In this document: piece by piece, positions 8,387 to 17,629 of the stretch
How positions within the stretch are numbered: position 1 is the stretch's first letter
Layout of the letters: each line of letters begins with the position of its first letter
Assembly (NCBI GenBank): GCA_942493075.1
Contig: OW818681.1
Location: forward strand, 4,836,001-4,900,000
Length of the DNA stretch: 64,000 nucleotides
Source of the DNA: JBBQYD01 sp942493075
GTDB taxonomy: Bacteria > Verrucomicrobiota > Verrucomicrobiia > Limisphaerales > UBA8199
Reading direction: 5' to 3'
Notes under the pieces: model-generated
What the model was told of the DNA's origin: nothing
The model's database searches: none
The model's input: only the letters and a program-made list of their open reading frames with translations
Program-made: the position numbers and the translations under genes

Positions 8387-10732
8387 ATGACAAGTTTCTC
8401 GAGCTTGCGCGCACGGCTGGTCGGCACGGTATTCTTAGCCGTCGCTCCTGCTTGGCTGGCTACCTACCTGATTGTCGAGTCCACCGGGAATCAGCAAGAT
8501 TTGGCTTGGACCTTTCTCGCCGGCGCGATAGGTCTGCTGGCGTTAGCGGCAGCCTGGTTCGGGGGTGAGCACTTCGTTTTGCGACAGATTCGGCTGCTTC
8601 TGAGAACGGCACACCGGCTGGCTTCAGGAGATTTCTCCAGCCGCACCGGGTTGAGCGGTGAGAAGGGTGAACTAGGCGAACTGGCCAAGGCGTTTGATTC
8701 CATGGCTCAATCGTTGGAAGAACGCACCAAAGAAAGGGAGCAAACTGAGCGCACGCTTCTGAACCGCTCATTCCAGCAGACGGTTATTGGTGCGCTCGGC
8801 CAATTCGCGATGGTCTCAAAGGATCTCAACGGGCTTTGGACGCAAACAGCAATGCTGGCCTCGCAGACTCTTGAGGTAGAATATTGCGGCATCTTTGAAT
8901 TGGTTCCTCAAGATCGCACATTGGTGCTGCGTGCCGGAACAGGCTGGCCAGAAGGCCTGATCAACCAGGCGTGCTTCACGGCAGAAGAGGGCGGCGAGGC
9001 CAGTTACGCACTGAGCGCCGGCGAACCGGTGATCGTGGATGACATGGAAACGGAAACCCGCTTCACACCGGGCGAGTTCACGCGGCAGTACGGTGTGGTT
9101 AGCGGTGTAATGTCCGCCGTTTCGGGACATGGCGCCCGCTATGGTTTCATCGGCGTATTTACGACCACAAAGAGAATTTTCTCCGAAGACGAAGTTCACT
9201 TTCTTTTCTCCATGGCCACCCTGGTGGCTATGGCCCTGGAGAGGATCAAGGCCGAGGCGGAGTTGCGCAGAGTAGCCGATTTTTCGGAACAGAATCCCAA
9301 CCCCGCAATGGCGTTGGACGAGCGGGGCCGAGTTACGTTTTTCAATAATGCGGCGCAAAAACTTGCCGAAGCGCTGGATCATGACGAAGCACGATCCATC
9401 CTGCCCGCCAACATCGAGCAACTCGCTCAGCAATGCCTGGCCATGCGCCCCGGCATGCTGCGCTTCGAGACCGTCTATCGCGAGCACACCCTCTCCTGGT
9501 CACTGCATCCAGTGATGGACACCCAAGCCGTCCATTGCTACGTCGAGGACATTACGAACCGGCTCAATCTGGAGGAGCAGCTTCGGCAATCGCAAAAGAT
9601 GGAGTCGGTAGGCCTTCTGGCCGCGGGAGTAGCTCACGATTTTAACAACATGCTGACGATCATCCAGGGACACTCTGGCATGTTGATGGCGCGGAAGGAT
9701 CTGCCGCAAAAGCTGCTCGATTCCGCACAAGCCATCTTTTTTGGGGCCGAACGCGCTGCCAATCTGACCCGCCAATTACTTCTGTTTAGCCGAAAGACGA
9801 TCATCCAGCCCAAGCCGCTGGATTTGCGGGAAGTCGTCTCGAACATGAGCAAAATGCTCCAACGCCTTCTCGGCGAAACCATCAGCTTGACTGTGGTTGC
9901 CCCGGAACAAATGCCGTTGATCCATGCGGATGCCGGCATGCTCGAGCAGATCCTAATGAATCTGGCCGTCAATGCCCGGGATGCGATGCCTAAAGGAGGC
10001 CGGCTGCTGATCGAGACCTTCCACACGACCGTCGATGATAAACATGCGGCAAGCCATTCCGATGCGCGTTCCGGGTCCTTCTCCTGCTTGCGTGTGCGCG
10101 ATACGGGATGCGGGATGGATGCTCCCACCATGGCGCGCATTTTCGAGCCTTTCTTCACGACCAAGGAGGTTGGCAAAGGAACCGGCCTGGGCCTGGCCAC
10201 CGTTTACGGCATTGTAAGGCAACACGACGGCTGGGTTGAGGCTGAAAGTGAACCGGGTAAGGGCACCACGTTCTCCATTTATTTCCCCACCTCCTCGGGC
10301 CTGGCGACCAATGAACAGCCCGCCGAGATACCCACCAGCACAACCGTCCCGGGAGGCACCGAGACTATACTCGTTGTTGAGGATGAGCCGGTGTTGCGCG
10401 ATTTGGCGCACCTTATCCTCGAAACTGGCGGTTACCGCGTGTTGGAAGCTGGATCGGGTGTCGAGGCCTTGAAAGTCTGGGAACGCGAGGGGCCATCAAT
10501 CGACCTGGTGGTGACTGACATGGTCATGCCGGAAGGCGTGTCGGGCATGGACCTTGCCCAACGGCTTCATGCCATTCGCCCCAACCTGCGCATCATCTTT
10601 GCCAGCGGCTACAGCCTTGAGGAAATCGATACAAGCTTCCTCGCGGATGGCCACGCGATGTTCATCCAAAAACCTTACACGCACATCACGCTATCCAAAG
10701 CCGTCCGCGAGTGTCTAAACACACGTGACTAA
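8387..10732 (+). CDS. Membrane hybrid sensor histidine kinase (HAMP-GAF-PAS-HisKA-HATPase-REC)
   Basis: About 781 residues from ATG at 8387, which follows an AGG seven bases upstream; a GTG at 8318 in frame would add 23 residues without sense. Two membrane helices (about 10-30 and 37-60) are separated by only a few residues, so there is almost no periplasmic sensor. A HAMP domain follows (FSSRTGLSGEKGELGELAKAF), then a GAF domain (about 130-290), a PAS domain (about 305-405), HisKA with the phospho-accepting His417 in GVAHDFNNML, an ATPase domain (NLAVNARDAMPKGG, DTGCGMD, GTGLGLATVYGI) and a receiver domain with Asp711 in LVVTDMVMP. It probably passes phosphate from His417 to its own receiver and onward to an unknown output. 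Its last 4 bases overlap the 3' end of proS on the other strand. Confidence 0.93.
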   Translation: MTSFSSLRARLVGTVFLAVAPAWLATYLIVESTGNQQDLAWTFLAGAIGLLALAAAWFGGEHFVLRQIRLLLRTAHRLASGDFSSRTGLSGEKGELGELAKAFDSMAQSLEERTKEREQTERTLLNRSFQQTVIGALGQFAMVSKDLNGLWTQTAMLASQTLEVEYCGIFELVPQDRTLVLRAGTGWPEGLINQACFTAEEGGEASYALSAGEPVIVDDMETETRFTPGEFTRQYGVVSGVMSAVSGHGARYGFIGVFTTTKRIFSEDEVHFLFSMATLVAMALERIKAEAELRRVADFSEQNPNPAMALDERGRVTFFNNAAQKLAEALDHDEARSILPANIEQLAQQCLAMRPGMLRFETVYREHTLSWSLHPVMDTQAVHCYVEDITNRLNLEEQLRQSQKMESVGLLAAGVAHDFNNMLTIIQGHSGMLMARKDLPQKLLDSAQAIFFGAERAANLTRQLLLFSRKTIIQPKPLDLREVVSNMSKMLQRLLGETISLTVVAPEQMPLIHADAGMLEQILMNLAVNARDAMPKGGRLLIETFHTTVDDKHAASHSDARSGSFSCLRVRDTGCGMDAPTMARIFEPFFTTKEVGKGTGLGLATVYGIVRQHDGWVEAESEPGKGTTFSIYFPTSSGLATNEQPAEIPTSTTVPGGTETILVVEDEPVLRDLAHLILETGGYRVLEAGSGVEALKVWEREGPSIDLVVTDMVMPEGVSGMDLAQRLHAIRPNLRIIFASGYSLEEIDTSFLADGHAMFIQKPYTHITLSKAVRECLNTRD

Positions 10733-12450
10733 CCGGCGGTCACAAGCGCGAGCACTTTGGCCACGGCGTCTCCGGTTTTAGTCACTTGCATCTCCCCTGC
10801 CCGCGGTTTGATCTCAACTTCTCCTTTAGCCAGCGATTTCTCACCAATGCCGACGCGGATCGGAAATCCGACCAACTCGGAGTCTTTGAACTTCACCCCG
10901 GGCCGGTCGTTGCGATCATCGATGATCACATCGATTCCCTTTTCGGTAAGCTCGCGGTAGATCATCTCGGCGCACTTCATCACTTCGCTTTCGGGGTCAA
11001 CACTCAAGGGAGTAATGCAGACGGTATAGGGAGCCACGCTCAACGGCCAAACGATGCCGTTCGCGTCATTGCTCTGTTCGATGATCGCCTGGAGCGTGCG
11101 GGTGACACCGATACCGTAGCAACCCATGATGGCTGGCTGCTGTTTCCCGGATTCATCCAGGAATAAGGCGTTAAGGGCCTTGCTATACTTTGTGCCGAGC
11201 TTAAACACATGACCCACTTCGATGGCCCTGCGCACTTTGAGGCGCTGACCGCATTGCGGGCATGGTTCACCGGCTTGAACCAATCGCAGCTCGGCCCAAT
11301 GCGAAACCTGGATGTCCCGCGCGATGTCGATGTGGCGCAGGTGAAAACCATCCTCATTTGCGCCTGTTGTCATTCCAGCCGCACCACGCAAACGTTCGTC
11401 CGCGTAGATCGGGAGGGTTGAGCCCTTGAGGGTGCTGGTCACAGCCCCAAGGCTGCCGGCATGGGCTCCCAGGGCGGTGAAAATTTCTTCACCTTCAGCA
11501 GGACGGAAAAGGTTCGTCCCCAGGACACCAGTCAGCTTGGCCTCGTTCACCTGGTCGTCGCCACGGATCAGCACCAGGACGGCCTTGCTTTCAACCATGA
11601 ATACAAGCGTCTTGATCTGACGATTTGCAGGCACCGAGAACGGCGCTTTGCTCAACGCCTCAATCGTGACCACGCCGGGTGTTGGGAACTTTTCCGGAGC
11701 GTCCCCCGTGCTTGCGCTGGCGGTAGCCGGAAGCTTGCTCGAAGCTTTTTCTACGTTGGCCGCGTAGCCACAGCCGTCGCAATAAGCCACATCATTCTCG
11801 CCGGTCTCGGCAGGCACCATGAACTCGTGCGAGAACTTGCCGCCCATCACGCCGGTATCTGCCTCCACAGGAATCGTCTTCAACCCGCACCGCTGGAAGA
11901 TGCGCGTATAGGCGTCATACATCTTCTTGTAGCTGGCCTGGGCGCCCTCGTCAGTAGCGTCGAAGCTGTAGGCATCTTTCATGATGAACTCCTTGGCGCG
12001 CATCAAACCGAAGCGCGGGCGGATTTCATCTCTGAACTTGGTCTGGATCTGATAAAAATTCTTCGGCAACTGCCTGTACGAGCTGATCTCGCCAGATACC
12101 AGGGTGGTGATCACTTCCTCATGCGTAGGCCCAAGCACCCATTCTTTCTTCGCGCGATCGCGCACCTTGAAAAGCACATCACTGGCCGCTTCGTAGCGTC
12201 CGCTCTGTTGCCAGATCTCGGGCGGCTGCAGAGCAGGCATGAGCAGTTCCAATGCGCCGGCACGGTTCATCTCTTCTCGCACGATTTGCTCGACCTTGCG
12301 CAGCGCGCGCAGGCCCAGCGGCATAAACGTGTAAAGTCCCCCGGTGAGCTTCCGGATCAACCCCGCGCGCAAAAGCAGCTTATGGGATACGATCTCAGCC
12401 TCGGCAGGCGTTTCCTTCAAAGTCGGAATCAATGTCTGTGTCCAACGCAT
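10729..12450 (-). CDS. proS: Prolyl-tRNA synthetase, bacterial type with editing domain
   Basis: A 573-residue cytoplasmic class II synthetase that charges tRNA-Pro. The catalytic core shows LTGGLYTFMPLGLRAL, motif 2 (FRDEIRPRFGLMRAKEFIMKD) and motif 3 (CYGIGVTRTLQAI). An insertion of the YbaK/INS type (about 230-390: IKTLVFMVESKAVLVLIRGDD) is the editing domain that clears mischarged Ala-tRNA-Pro, and an anticodon-binding domain closes the protein (PLSVAPYTVCITPL, DVIIDDRNDRPGVKFKDSELVGFPIRV). Length matches the bacterial family. The start ATG at 12450 agrees with the usual MRWTQTLIPTLKETP N-terminus. It overlaps the convergent kinase gene by 4 bases. Confidence 0.98.
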   Translation of the reverse strand: MRWTQTLIPTLKETPAEAEIVSHKLLLRAGLIRKLTGGLYTFMPLGLRALRKVEQIVREEMNRAGALELLMPALQPPEIWQQSGRYEAASDVLFKVRDRAKKEWVLGPTHEEVITTLVSGEISSYRQLPKNFYQIQTKFRDEIRPRFGLMRAKEFIMKDAYSFDATDEGAQASYKKMYDAYTRIFQRCGLKTIPVEADTGVMGGKFSHEFMVPAETGENDVAYCDGCGYAANVEKASSKLPATASASTGDAPEKFPTPGVVTIEALSKAPFSVPANRQIKTLVFMVESKAVLVLIRGDDQVNEAKLTGVLGTNLFRPAEGEEIFTALGAHAGSLGAVTSTLKGSTLPIYADERLRGAAGMTTGANEDGFHLRHIDIARDIQVSHWAELRLVQAGEPCPQCGQRLKVRRAIEVGHVFKLGTKYSKALNALFLDESGKQQPAIMGCYGIGVTRTLQAIIEQSNDANGIVWPLSVAPYTVCITPLSVDPESEVMKCAEMIYRELTEKGIDVIIDDRNDRPGVKFKDSELVGFPIRVGIGEKSLAKGEVEIKPRAGEMQVTKTGDAVAKVLALVTAG

Positions 12451-13079
12451 AATTCAGGCCGAATAATGTGCGCGTCAGGCGGCCTGATGTCGAGCAGGTA
12501 AGCAAATCCATGGGAGCCACCCGAAGACGACAAGAAGAATCACGCGAGGATTCCGAAAATCCGCAGATGACACAGATGGCCGCAGATAAAAGACGGGTTT
12601 CGGATGTAGCGTCAGGCGTCCTCGCCTGCGAGTACGGGCGGCGTCTCGCCGCCCTTTTGTTTCTGGATTCCACGCGGAGGCGCGGAGTCGGGAGCACAGC
12701 AGGAAACAGCAAGACGCTATGAACAGGAGGGGAACCGAGAAAACGAAGACCTGAAAGAAGCCGACGACTGAAAACGGGTTCCCCTCCTATGTGTTCGCAT
12801 TCCGAAGGAATGCCAAACAGTAGCCGGAGTGTCGTAGCGTAGCGAAGACCTCCGGTTAAAAGCAGGTCAGCCTCGCACCCCGAACAGGGGTGCCAGAAGG
12901 CATCATTTGGCATTCGATCTCAGCACCAGCCCCGAAAAGAAACCGCTAAATGGAACCTAATCAAGGGCTAATCGAAAAACCGCCCTTTCAGCCATCATTT
13001 GTTTATCGGCATTCCATCAGACCAGCGGAAAACACCCCCCCGTTTACTCGGCATCTGATGCGGGTCCGGACCTATTTAC
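12451..13079. other. Gene-free stretch with dispersed repeats and an inverted repeat
   Basis: About 630 bases without a believable gene. It holds repeat C (12606-12654), a 12-base perfect inverted repeat with arms at 12725-12736 and 12777-12788 around a 40-base loop, the short palindrome GCATTCCGAAGGAATGCC near 12798, and more GC-rich sequence (CACCCC...GGGGTG near 12875). The long open frame on the minus strand across the region (12395-12913) changes composition along its length and looks fortuitous. Confidence 0.5.
12606..12654 (-). repeat. Dispersed repeat C, copy 1
   Basis: On the minus strand reads GGGCGGCGAGACGCCGCCCG followed by TACTCGCAG and a variable tail ending GCTAC. Two further copies are on the plus strand at 60421-60468 and 62035-62082. 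The core GGCGGCGAGACGCCGCC is a perfect palindrome around a short loop. Confidence 0.8.
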
Positions 13080-13475
13080 CTATTTATCCGTGGCCGTGCG
13101 TTGGCGTCTCAAATATGCTGCAAAGGCATCATCCTTATCGCATGCTGCCACTATTCGATCCCTAACAGGATGCAATTCACTCTGAAGAGCAGGCCTCTGA
13201 GCCCAGTCCGCTAACCGAAACATCAAGAGGCGAACCGAGTCGCTATTACTTTGCGTGAGAAATTCGAGATCCCTCCGGGATTCATTCAGGATTTCCACGG
13301 GCAAGGATCGGGAAGCCAGAAGCTCATTCGCCTCTGCAATAAGTCCTGTGGCATTGATCTCTTGTTCTGCATCAATCGCCCCAATCAAGACGGCAGCGAT
13401 CGCTATTTCTGTTTCCCAAATCGCGGCCAAACTAACCGCGCAATGTTCAAATCTCTCAGTAAAAACAAAAAACAT
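13080..13475 (-). CDS. Hypothetical protein, 131 residues, mostly helical
   Basis: I do not recognise this family. The frame opens with ATG at 13475 behind a purine-rich stretch (GGAAAAAAG) and ends at 13080. The product is rich in Ala, Glu and Leu and reads as several amphipathic helices (FEHCAVSLAAIWETEIAIAAVLIGA, GLIAEANELLASRSLPVEIL, ESRRDLEFLTQS). There is no signal peptide. It lies alone between two repeat-filled spacers. It may be a real small cytosolic protein or an unexpressed frame; codon use looks more gene-like than the opposite-strand frames. Confidence 0.4.
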   Translation of the reverse strand: MFFVFTERFEHCAVSLAAIWETEIAIAAVLIGAIDAEQEINATGLIAEANELLASRSLPVEILNESRRDLEFLTQSNSDSVRLLMFRLADWAQRPALQSELHPVRDRIVAACDKDDAFAAYLRRQRTATDK

Positions 13476-13643
13476 ATCTTTTTTCCGCTAAAGACAAGAT
13501 TACTACCAACGTCAAGCCGCATGGACAAATCGCTATCAGGCGGGTGTGATTAAACGTGGGTGAGCAACACTGAAAATGCAAAGGAAATGACGAAGGGGCG
13601 CCAAGGAGGCATTATTCATAGGCCAATAACTCTTTCCGTGCCC

Positions 13644-13740
13644 TTCGGTTGTCCCGGAAGGGACTCCTGAAAATAGCCCAATGCTTCAGCATTGGGTGCT
13701 TGACATAATATCCCCAAAAGTCCCGGAAGGGACGGCTGAT
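13644..13740. repeat. Dispersed repeat A, full module
   Basis: Two palindromic cores GTCCCGGAAGGGAC, about 66 bases apart, flank a stem-loop made of CCCAATGCTTCAGCATTGGG and a linker TTGACATA. The same order is seen in the diverged copy at 15151-15270, so the module is a two-palindrome unit and not a random match. Confidence 0.75.
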
Positions 13741-13965
13741 CTGCCACTCACACAGATACTGCGGATCGTATCCGACCCGGTGTTTTTCAGCAGTGCCAGG
13801 CATTCACACTCAGCCGTTCCTTCGGAACTTGGTTAATATTGGACACTTGCCACCCAAAGCTGAAGCTTTGGGCTTTTATCACCTGTCCCGCTGGGACAGG
13901 AGCGGGGCGATCCGCGGATGAATGTTGAAACTTTCACAGGTCGCTCACATCAATCGCCGATGTTC

Positions 13966-14032
13966 TGTGCTCCGGGCACTGGAGAAAGACAGTTTCGGCT
14001 AGCCTGGCCTCACCCACTTCTAACCACACCCC
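13966..14032. repeat. Dispersed repeat B, copy 2 (upstream of the NlpC-like lipoprotein gene)
   Basis: Starts TGTGCTCCGGGCACTGGAGA and shares TGGCCTCACCC and TAACCACACCC with the copy at 4242-4308. The position relative to the next coding start is about the same as in copy 1. Confidence 0.65.
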
Positions 14033-14113
14033 TATCAGGCACTTTGCCAACTACAGGATTGCAGGCCCGATGCTTTTTATTGCACAATTCACCCCAGTTA
14101 GCGCCGTTTTGAT

Positions 14114-15133
14114 ATGAGAACCAATCTCTTCCTCTTTCGCCCTCTGGGTTTCACTGCTGCTTTACTTGTGCTTGGGCTAACTGGCTGCCGTCATGCAGGC
14201 CCGGATAGTTGCAAACCCTGCGCCCCGGCGGTCTCAACCGCCACGACCAATGCCCCAGCCAAGCCGATCAAGCGCTATACCTACACACCCCGCCCCTACC
14301 CTGTGGATGAGCGCGGGTTCTCCCCGGTGGATAAGGCGCTGGCGAAGGCGTATGCCCGCGAGGACATGGTCCAGGACGATGCCGAAGGCTCGCTGAATCC
14401 TTACGTGATGAAGGTCATCTCCGGGTTCCCCTTAGATGGTTCCTACCCTTATCATTGCGGATGGGACCCTCGCGAATACGACATCTATAACGGCGTAACT
14501 CAGGATCAATGGTTTAAAGGGATGGTCGTCGCCAAGGCGTATCCCGATGGCTCGCGCAGCAGCTACTGCTGCGGGTTCACTTTCGAAGTATTCATCCGTG
14601 CGATGAAGTTGCGAAACATCCAAAAGGGCCTTGATCAGGATGAGTTCAACGGCATGACCTTCCACGATTTATTCAACATGCTCCAACTCTGGTACATTGA
14701 GGGCAAGGGTGACAGCGAGCAGCGCGGGATCACTTCCTACGGACTGGGCCGGGCTATCACCGATTTCGAAGAAGTCCGCCCCGGCGATTTCCTGAGCTAC
14801 AGCACCACGCCTGCGGGTGGCCACGCGGTCATCTTCATCGAGTGGATGCGGGACGAGCAGAACAATATCATCGGGATGAAGTATTTTTCCTCAAACCTCT
14901 CTGGCAGCAAAGGCGTTGGATATGGCCAGGGCAAGTTTAGTGACTCCAATAATGGGAAGGGACTTCTGCGCAAATCGCTCCGGATAGCTCGTGTGGGCGC
15001 GATTAAGGATTACAAACCGTTCGATCGGCTACAGATCCCCCAGCGCAATGCCTATCTACCCACTCAGCCGGCCTCGCACATTTTGCGGGCTCCAACAGCT
15101 CCGGCAGCACCACAGATACCGATCATTAAATAG
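14114..15133 (+). CDS. Lipoprotein with NlpC/P60-like cysteine peptidase signature
   Basis: A 339-residue exported lipoprotein. The lipobox is clear: LGLTGC with lipidated Cys25. After a Pro/Ala/Thr-rich linker the body contains SSYCCGFTFEVF with a candidate catalytic Cys152 in the position of the DCSGF motif, and EVRPGDFLSY...AGGHAVIFIEW with His237, as in NlpC/P60 and related papain-fold enzymes that cut peptides or amides in the cell wall. Other conserved stretches (YPYHCGWDP, GITSYGLGRAI) are not assigned. The C-terminus is Pro/Ala-rich. The fold call rests on the Cys and PGD...GGHA spacing and is an inference; it could also be an inactive relative. ATG at 14114 is the only start that keeps the signal peptide. 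Confidence 0.65.
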   Translation: MRTNLFLFRPLGFTAALLVLGLTGCRHAGPDSCKPCAPAVSTATTNAPAKPIKRYTYTPRPYPVDERGFSPVDKALAKAYAREDMVQDDAEGSLNPYVMKVISGFPLDGSYPYHCGWDPREYDIYNGVTQDQWFKGMVVAKAYPDGSRSSYCCGFTFEVFIRAMKLRNIQKGLDQDEFNGMTFHDLFNMLQLWYIEGKGDSEQRGITSYGLGRAITDFEEVRPGDFLSYSTTPAGGHAVIFIEWMRDEQNNIIGMKYFSSNLSGSKGVGYGQGKFSDSNNGKGLLRKSLRIARVGAIKDYKPFDRLQIPQRNAYLPTQPASHILRAPTAPAAPQIPIIK

Positions 15134-15150
15134 GGGCAGAAGCCGTTGCC

Positions 15151-15270
15151 CTAGGATACGAGCCCTTTGCTGGCCTTTCGTTGTCCAGGAGGGGACATCT
15201 GAGAATAGCCCATGCTTGAGCATTGAATGTTTGACATATCGGTTCAAAGCCCCGCCAGGGGCGACTGAAA
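15151..15270. repeat. Dispersed repeat A, diverged full module
   Basis: Begins TAGGATACGAGCCCTTTGC as in the 4191 copy, then GTCCAGGAGGGGAC, a CCATGCTTGAGCATTG stem-loop, a TTGACATAT linker and CCCCGCCAGGGGCGACTGA. The cores are mutated compared with 13644-13740 but the order is the same. Confidence 0.7.
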
Positions 15271-15288
15271 CCTACATACCAGGCGCGG

Positions 15289-17442
15289 TTACTCGCGCTC
15301 GAAGGCAAGCAGCCGAATGGAGTTTGCTTCCAATGGTGACATTGGATCAGCGGTTGCCTGATCAGGCGCCGAAGCCCCGATGAGGCGCCAGCCGGGAACC
15401 ACCGCTTTGAACGCTTTCGCAGGTCGCGTGCCCGAATTCCACAGCACTACGCCCATCCGCTGTCCGTTTACAAAACCTTTCGCCACGATCTCTTCGCCTT
15501 CCGTGATAACTCCCACTGAATCGACAAAGCGTCCCCGCAGGAGGAGGTCCGCGTGGGCAGTTCGCCAGGTTGTCAGGCTGTGCACGTAGGCGATCGTCTG
15601 GTCCATTGGTGTTTCATGGATGATGCGAATGTCAGGCGGATAGTTCACCATCTTGTAATCGTCAGCGGAGGGGACTTTGCCGCGCTTCAGTAAATCAGCA
15701 TCCGCAGGATAGCGGCTCATGATTTCATGGCGCATTCCATACACGACGGCGTAATTCGCATCCCAGCGGGGCAGCACAGGTTGTGAGTTGAGATAGATGA
15801 TGACGGTCTCTGGAAAGGTGAACCGGTAGAGCTCTGGAAAATGGGTCTTTGGCCGGGTGCGCGTATGACCATCGGCAGCCAAAGGTCCTCCATTCCACAT
15901 GCTGTGGTAGGCATCCACATCCTCCAGCAAGGAATCAGTGGTGCCTTCAGTAATCAGGGCGAAATCCGGAGCTTCTTTCCGGAGTGCATTGCGGATTTCC
16001 TTCATCATGGCGACGCGCCACTGAGTATGCGAGTCTTGCGGGTGCAAATGATCATGCCGGGTTGAATAGCAGTAGTCGGGGCCGCGCACCCCCACCTGAT
16101 CGATGTAAAACGCATCAATGCCTAGTTCCTTCGCAGCCAGTGCCGTATTCAGAAGTGTATTTCGCCACACCGAAGAGCCGGGACAGGCCCGGGTGAAAAT
16201 GACAGGAGTCGCATTGTTATATTTCACATAAAAGTCGAGCACAGGCCGGCCGGCCGCATCCTGCAAAACAGTGTCCAAACCATTGAAAGCGTAATAATCG
16301 GTTGCGGCGTCAATTAAGGTGCCGTTTGAGTACACGATCACCTTGAAGCCGCGTTTCTGTGCCCGTCGAATGGCCTGCTTCAACTCCAGACGGCCCCCCA
16401 GCAAATTATCCGGCGACCAATACGGATAAAGCCGGTCGTGCCCACCCACACCCCAACCCCAGATACCCAGCAAGCGAAATCCGAGCTTCTCCCCCAGATC
16501 GCAAAGCTGGTCCAGATCAGGGTATTTCCACATGACATCGCCATTCTGTTGCTTGAAGATAGCGAGGATGAAGCCTTCATTATTCTGGAGCCAATCCGGG
16601 GCCGTGGCGCGCTTAAAAACAGAATCAAACCAGGCCCTGTAGGTGCGCGCCGCCTCGTGCCAGGTTCCCTCATAAGCCCTTATCACGAGCTTTGGTAAAC
16701 TCACCGAACGATCATAGACCGGAGCAGTCACACCGAACACAAACCCTCTCTGGGCCTCCCGATATTCGAGACTAAACTTCCTGGCCCGCCGCTCGGGGTC
16801 ATGTGAACCGAGGTAGATTCCGCCGGTTTCGTCTCCGATGGCGAACCAGGCCATGGAACCACGCGACCCGGGGTACTCGAAGCTGCGGCTCCCAAACTCC
16901 TTTGGATCGGTGAAACGCAGTCCAAGATCGTGTGGCCAATAGACAACTGGCTGAGTTGAGGAGAACCCGATCAATCCATCCTTTAAGAGGCTGGCCTCCT
17001 CAATCTGCCAAACATCCGACTCGCTGCTTACGTTTCCCGAGAAAACCAGGCAGTCCCCTTCTCGAACAAGACCAAGATCAGCTTTGATGGGAAGAGTTTC
17101 GGTTCCTGCCTTCATTGATGGCGCCGTGATGCGCAGGCCAGATTGCGATTCAGAAACCTCCACGTCCGACGGCAGCATGCATTCCCTAATGCCCCCTGAT
17201 TGATTCCGGGCACGGATGCGCAGCAAGCCGGTGACGGGCACGGTTAAGCGACGGGTTCCTGGCTGATTCTGAATGGTGACCAGGCGGGTACCTGGCTCGA
17301 AGGTTAGCAGGGTGTGGTTTGAGTATGATAAGGAAGCCTGAGTTGAAACGACGATGGCGGACAAGAGGAAGGCAGCAAGGAGTAACGAAGTGATGACCCC
17401 GTAGCATCGAGACGGCGCAAACGGATGAGCCTGGTTATTCAT
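15289..17442 (-). CDS. Secreted glycoside hydrolase-like protein (DUF6259 type)
   Basis: A 717-residue exported protein. The signal peptide is a hydrophobic stretch at about 18-36 (SLLLAAFLLSAIVVSTQA). The N-terminal third is beta-rich (FEPGTRLVTIQNQPGTRRL...). The remainder is a TIM-barrel region: NEGFILAIFKQQNGDVMWKYPDLDQL, LGIWGWGVGGHDRLYPYW, RGFKVIVYSNGTLID, LGIDAFYIDQVGV with a candidate nucleophile Asp448, and DFALITEGTTDSLLEDVD with a candidate acid Glu. This layout matches the DUF6259 group related to clan D alpha-glycosidases such as GH36 and GH31. The C-terminal domain is beta (VVLWNSGTRPAKAFKAVV). The substrate is unknown. It stands alone on the minus strand, downstream of repeats. 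Confidence 0.75.
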   Translation of the reverse strand: MNNQAHPFAPSRCYGVITSLLLAAFLLSAIVVSTQASLSYSNHTLLTFEPGTRLVTIQNQPGTRRLTVPVTGLLRIRARNQSGGIRECMLPSDVEVSESQSGLRITAPSMKAGTETLPIKADLGLVREGDCLVFSGNVSSESDVWQIEEASLLKDGLIGFSSTQPVVYWPHDLGLRFTDPKEFGSRSFEYPGSRGSMAWFAIGDETGGIYLGSHDPERRARKFSLEYREAQRGFVFGVTAPVYDRSVSLPKLVIRAYEGTWHEAARTYRAWFDSVFKRATAPDWLQNNEGFILAIFKQQNGDVMWKYPDLDQLCDLGEKLGFRLLGIWGWGVGGHDRLYPYWSPDNLLGGRLELKQAIRRAQKRGFKVIVYSNGTLIDAATDYYAFNGLDTVLQDAAGRPVLDFYVKYNNATPVIFTRACPGSSVWRNTLLNTALAAKELGIDAFYIDQVGVRGPDYCYSTRHDHLHPQDSHTQWRVAMMKEIRNALRKEAPDFALITEGTTDSLLEDVDAYHSMWNGGPLAADGHTRTRPKTHFPELYRFTFPETVIIYLNSQPVLPRWDANYAVVYGMRHEIMSRYPADADLLKRGKVPSADDYKMVNYPPDIRIIHETPMDQTIAYVHSLTTWRTAHADLLLRGRFVDSVGVITEGEEIVAKGFVNGQRMGVVLWNSGTRPAKAFKAVVPGWRLIGASAPDQATADPMSPLEANSIRLLAFERE

Positions 17443-17629
17443 GACTAGAGTTGTTGAGTGGCTAAACGGCTGCCATCCACGCTAACTGGATCGGATCAGA
17501 TTGGCGAGAGTTTCAACTGGCGATTTTTGAGCCTCATTCGACATCCAGTATTTAGCCTTTCGCCCAAGGATTGACGTCCCAACCTGATCCGAGAACCCCT
17601 TGCCCAGCCTGCGTCCCCTTGGGTCTTGG

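Larger units (their letters stand above)
13476..14113. other. Gene-free stretch filled by repeats A and B
   Basis: About 640 bases. It contains two GTCCCGGAAGGGAC cores of repeat A (in 13644-13740), repeat B copy 2 (13966-14032) and short palindromes (AAAGCTGAAGCTTTGGG near 13857, CTGTCCCGCTGGGACAGG near 13883). The 63-residue minus frame at 13612-13803 is translation of the repeat. Confidence 0.6.

Noticed and set aside
11461..12501. 346-residue plus-strand frame opposite proS
   Set aside because: Antisense to a clear gene; composition typical of a shadow.
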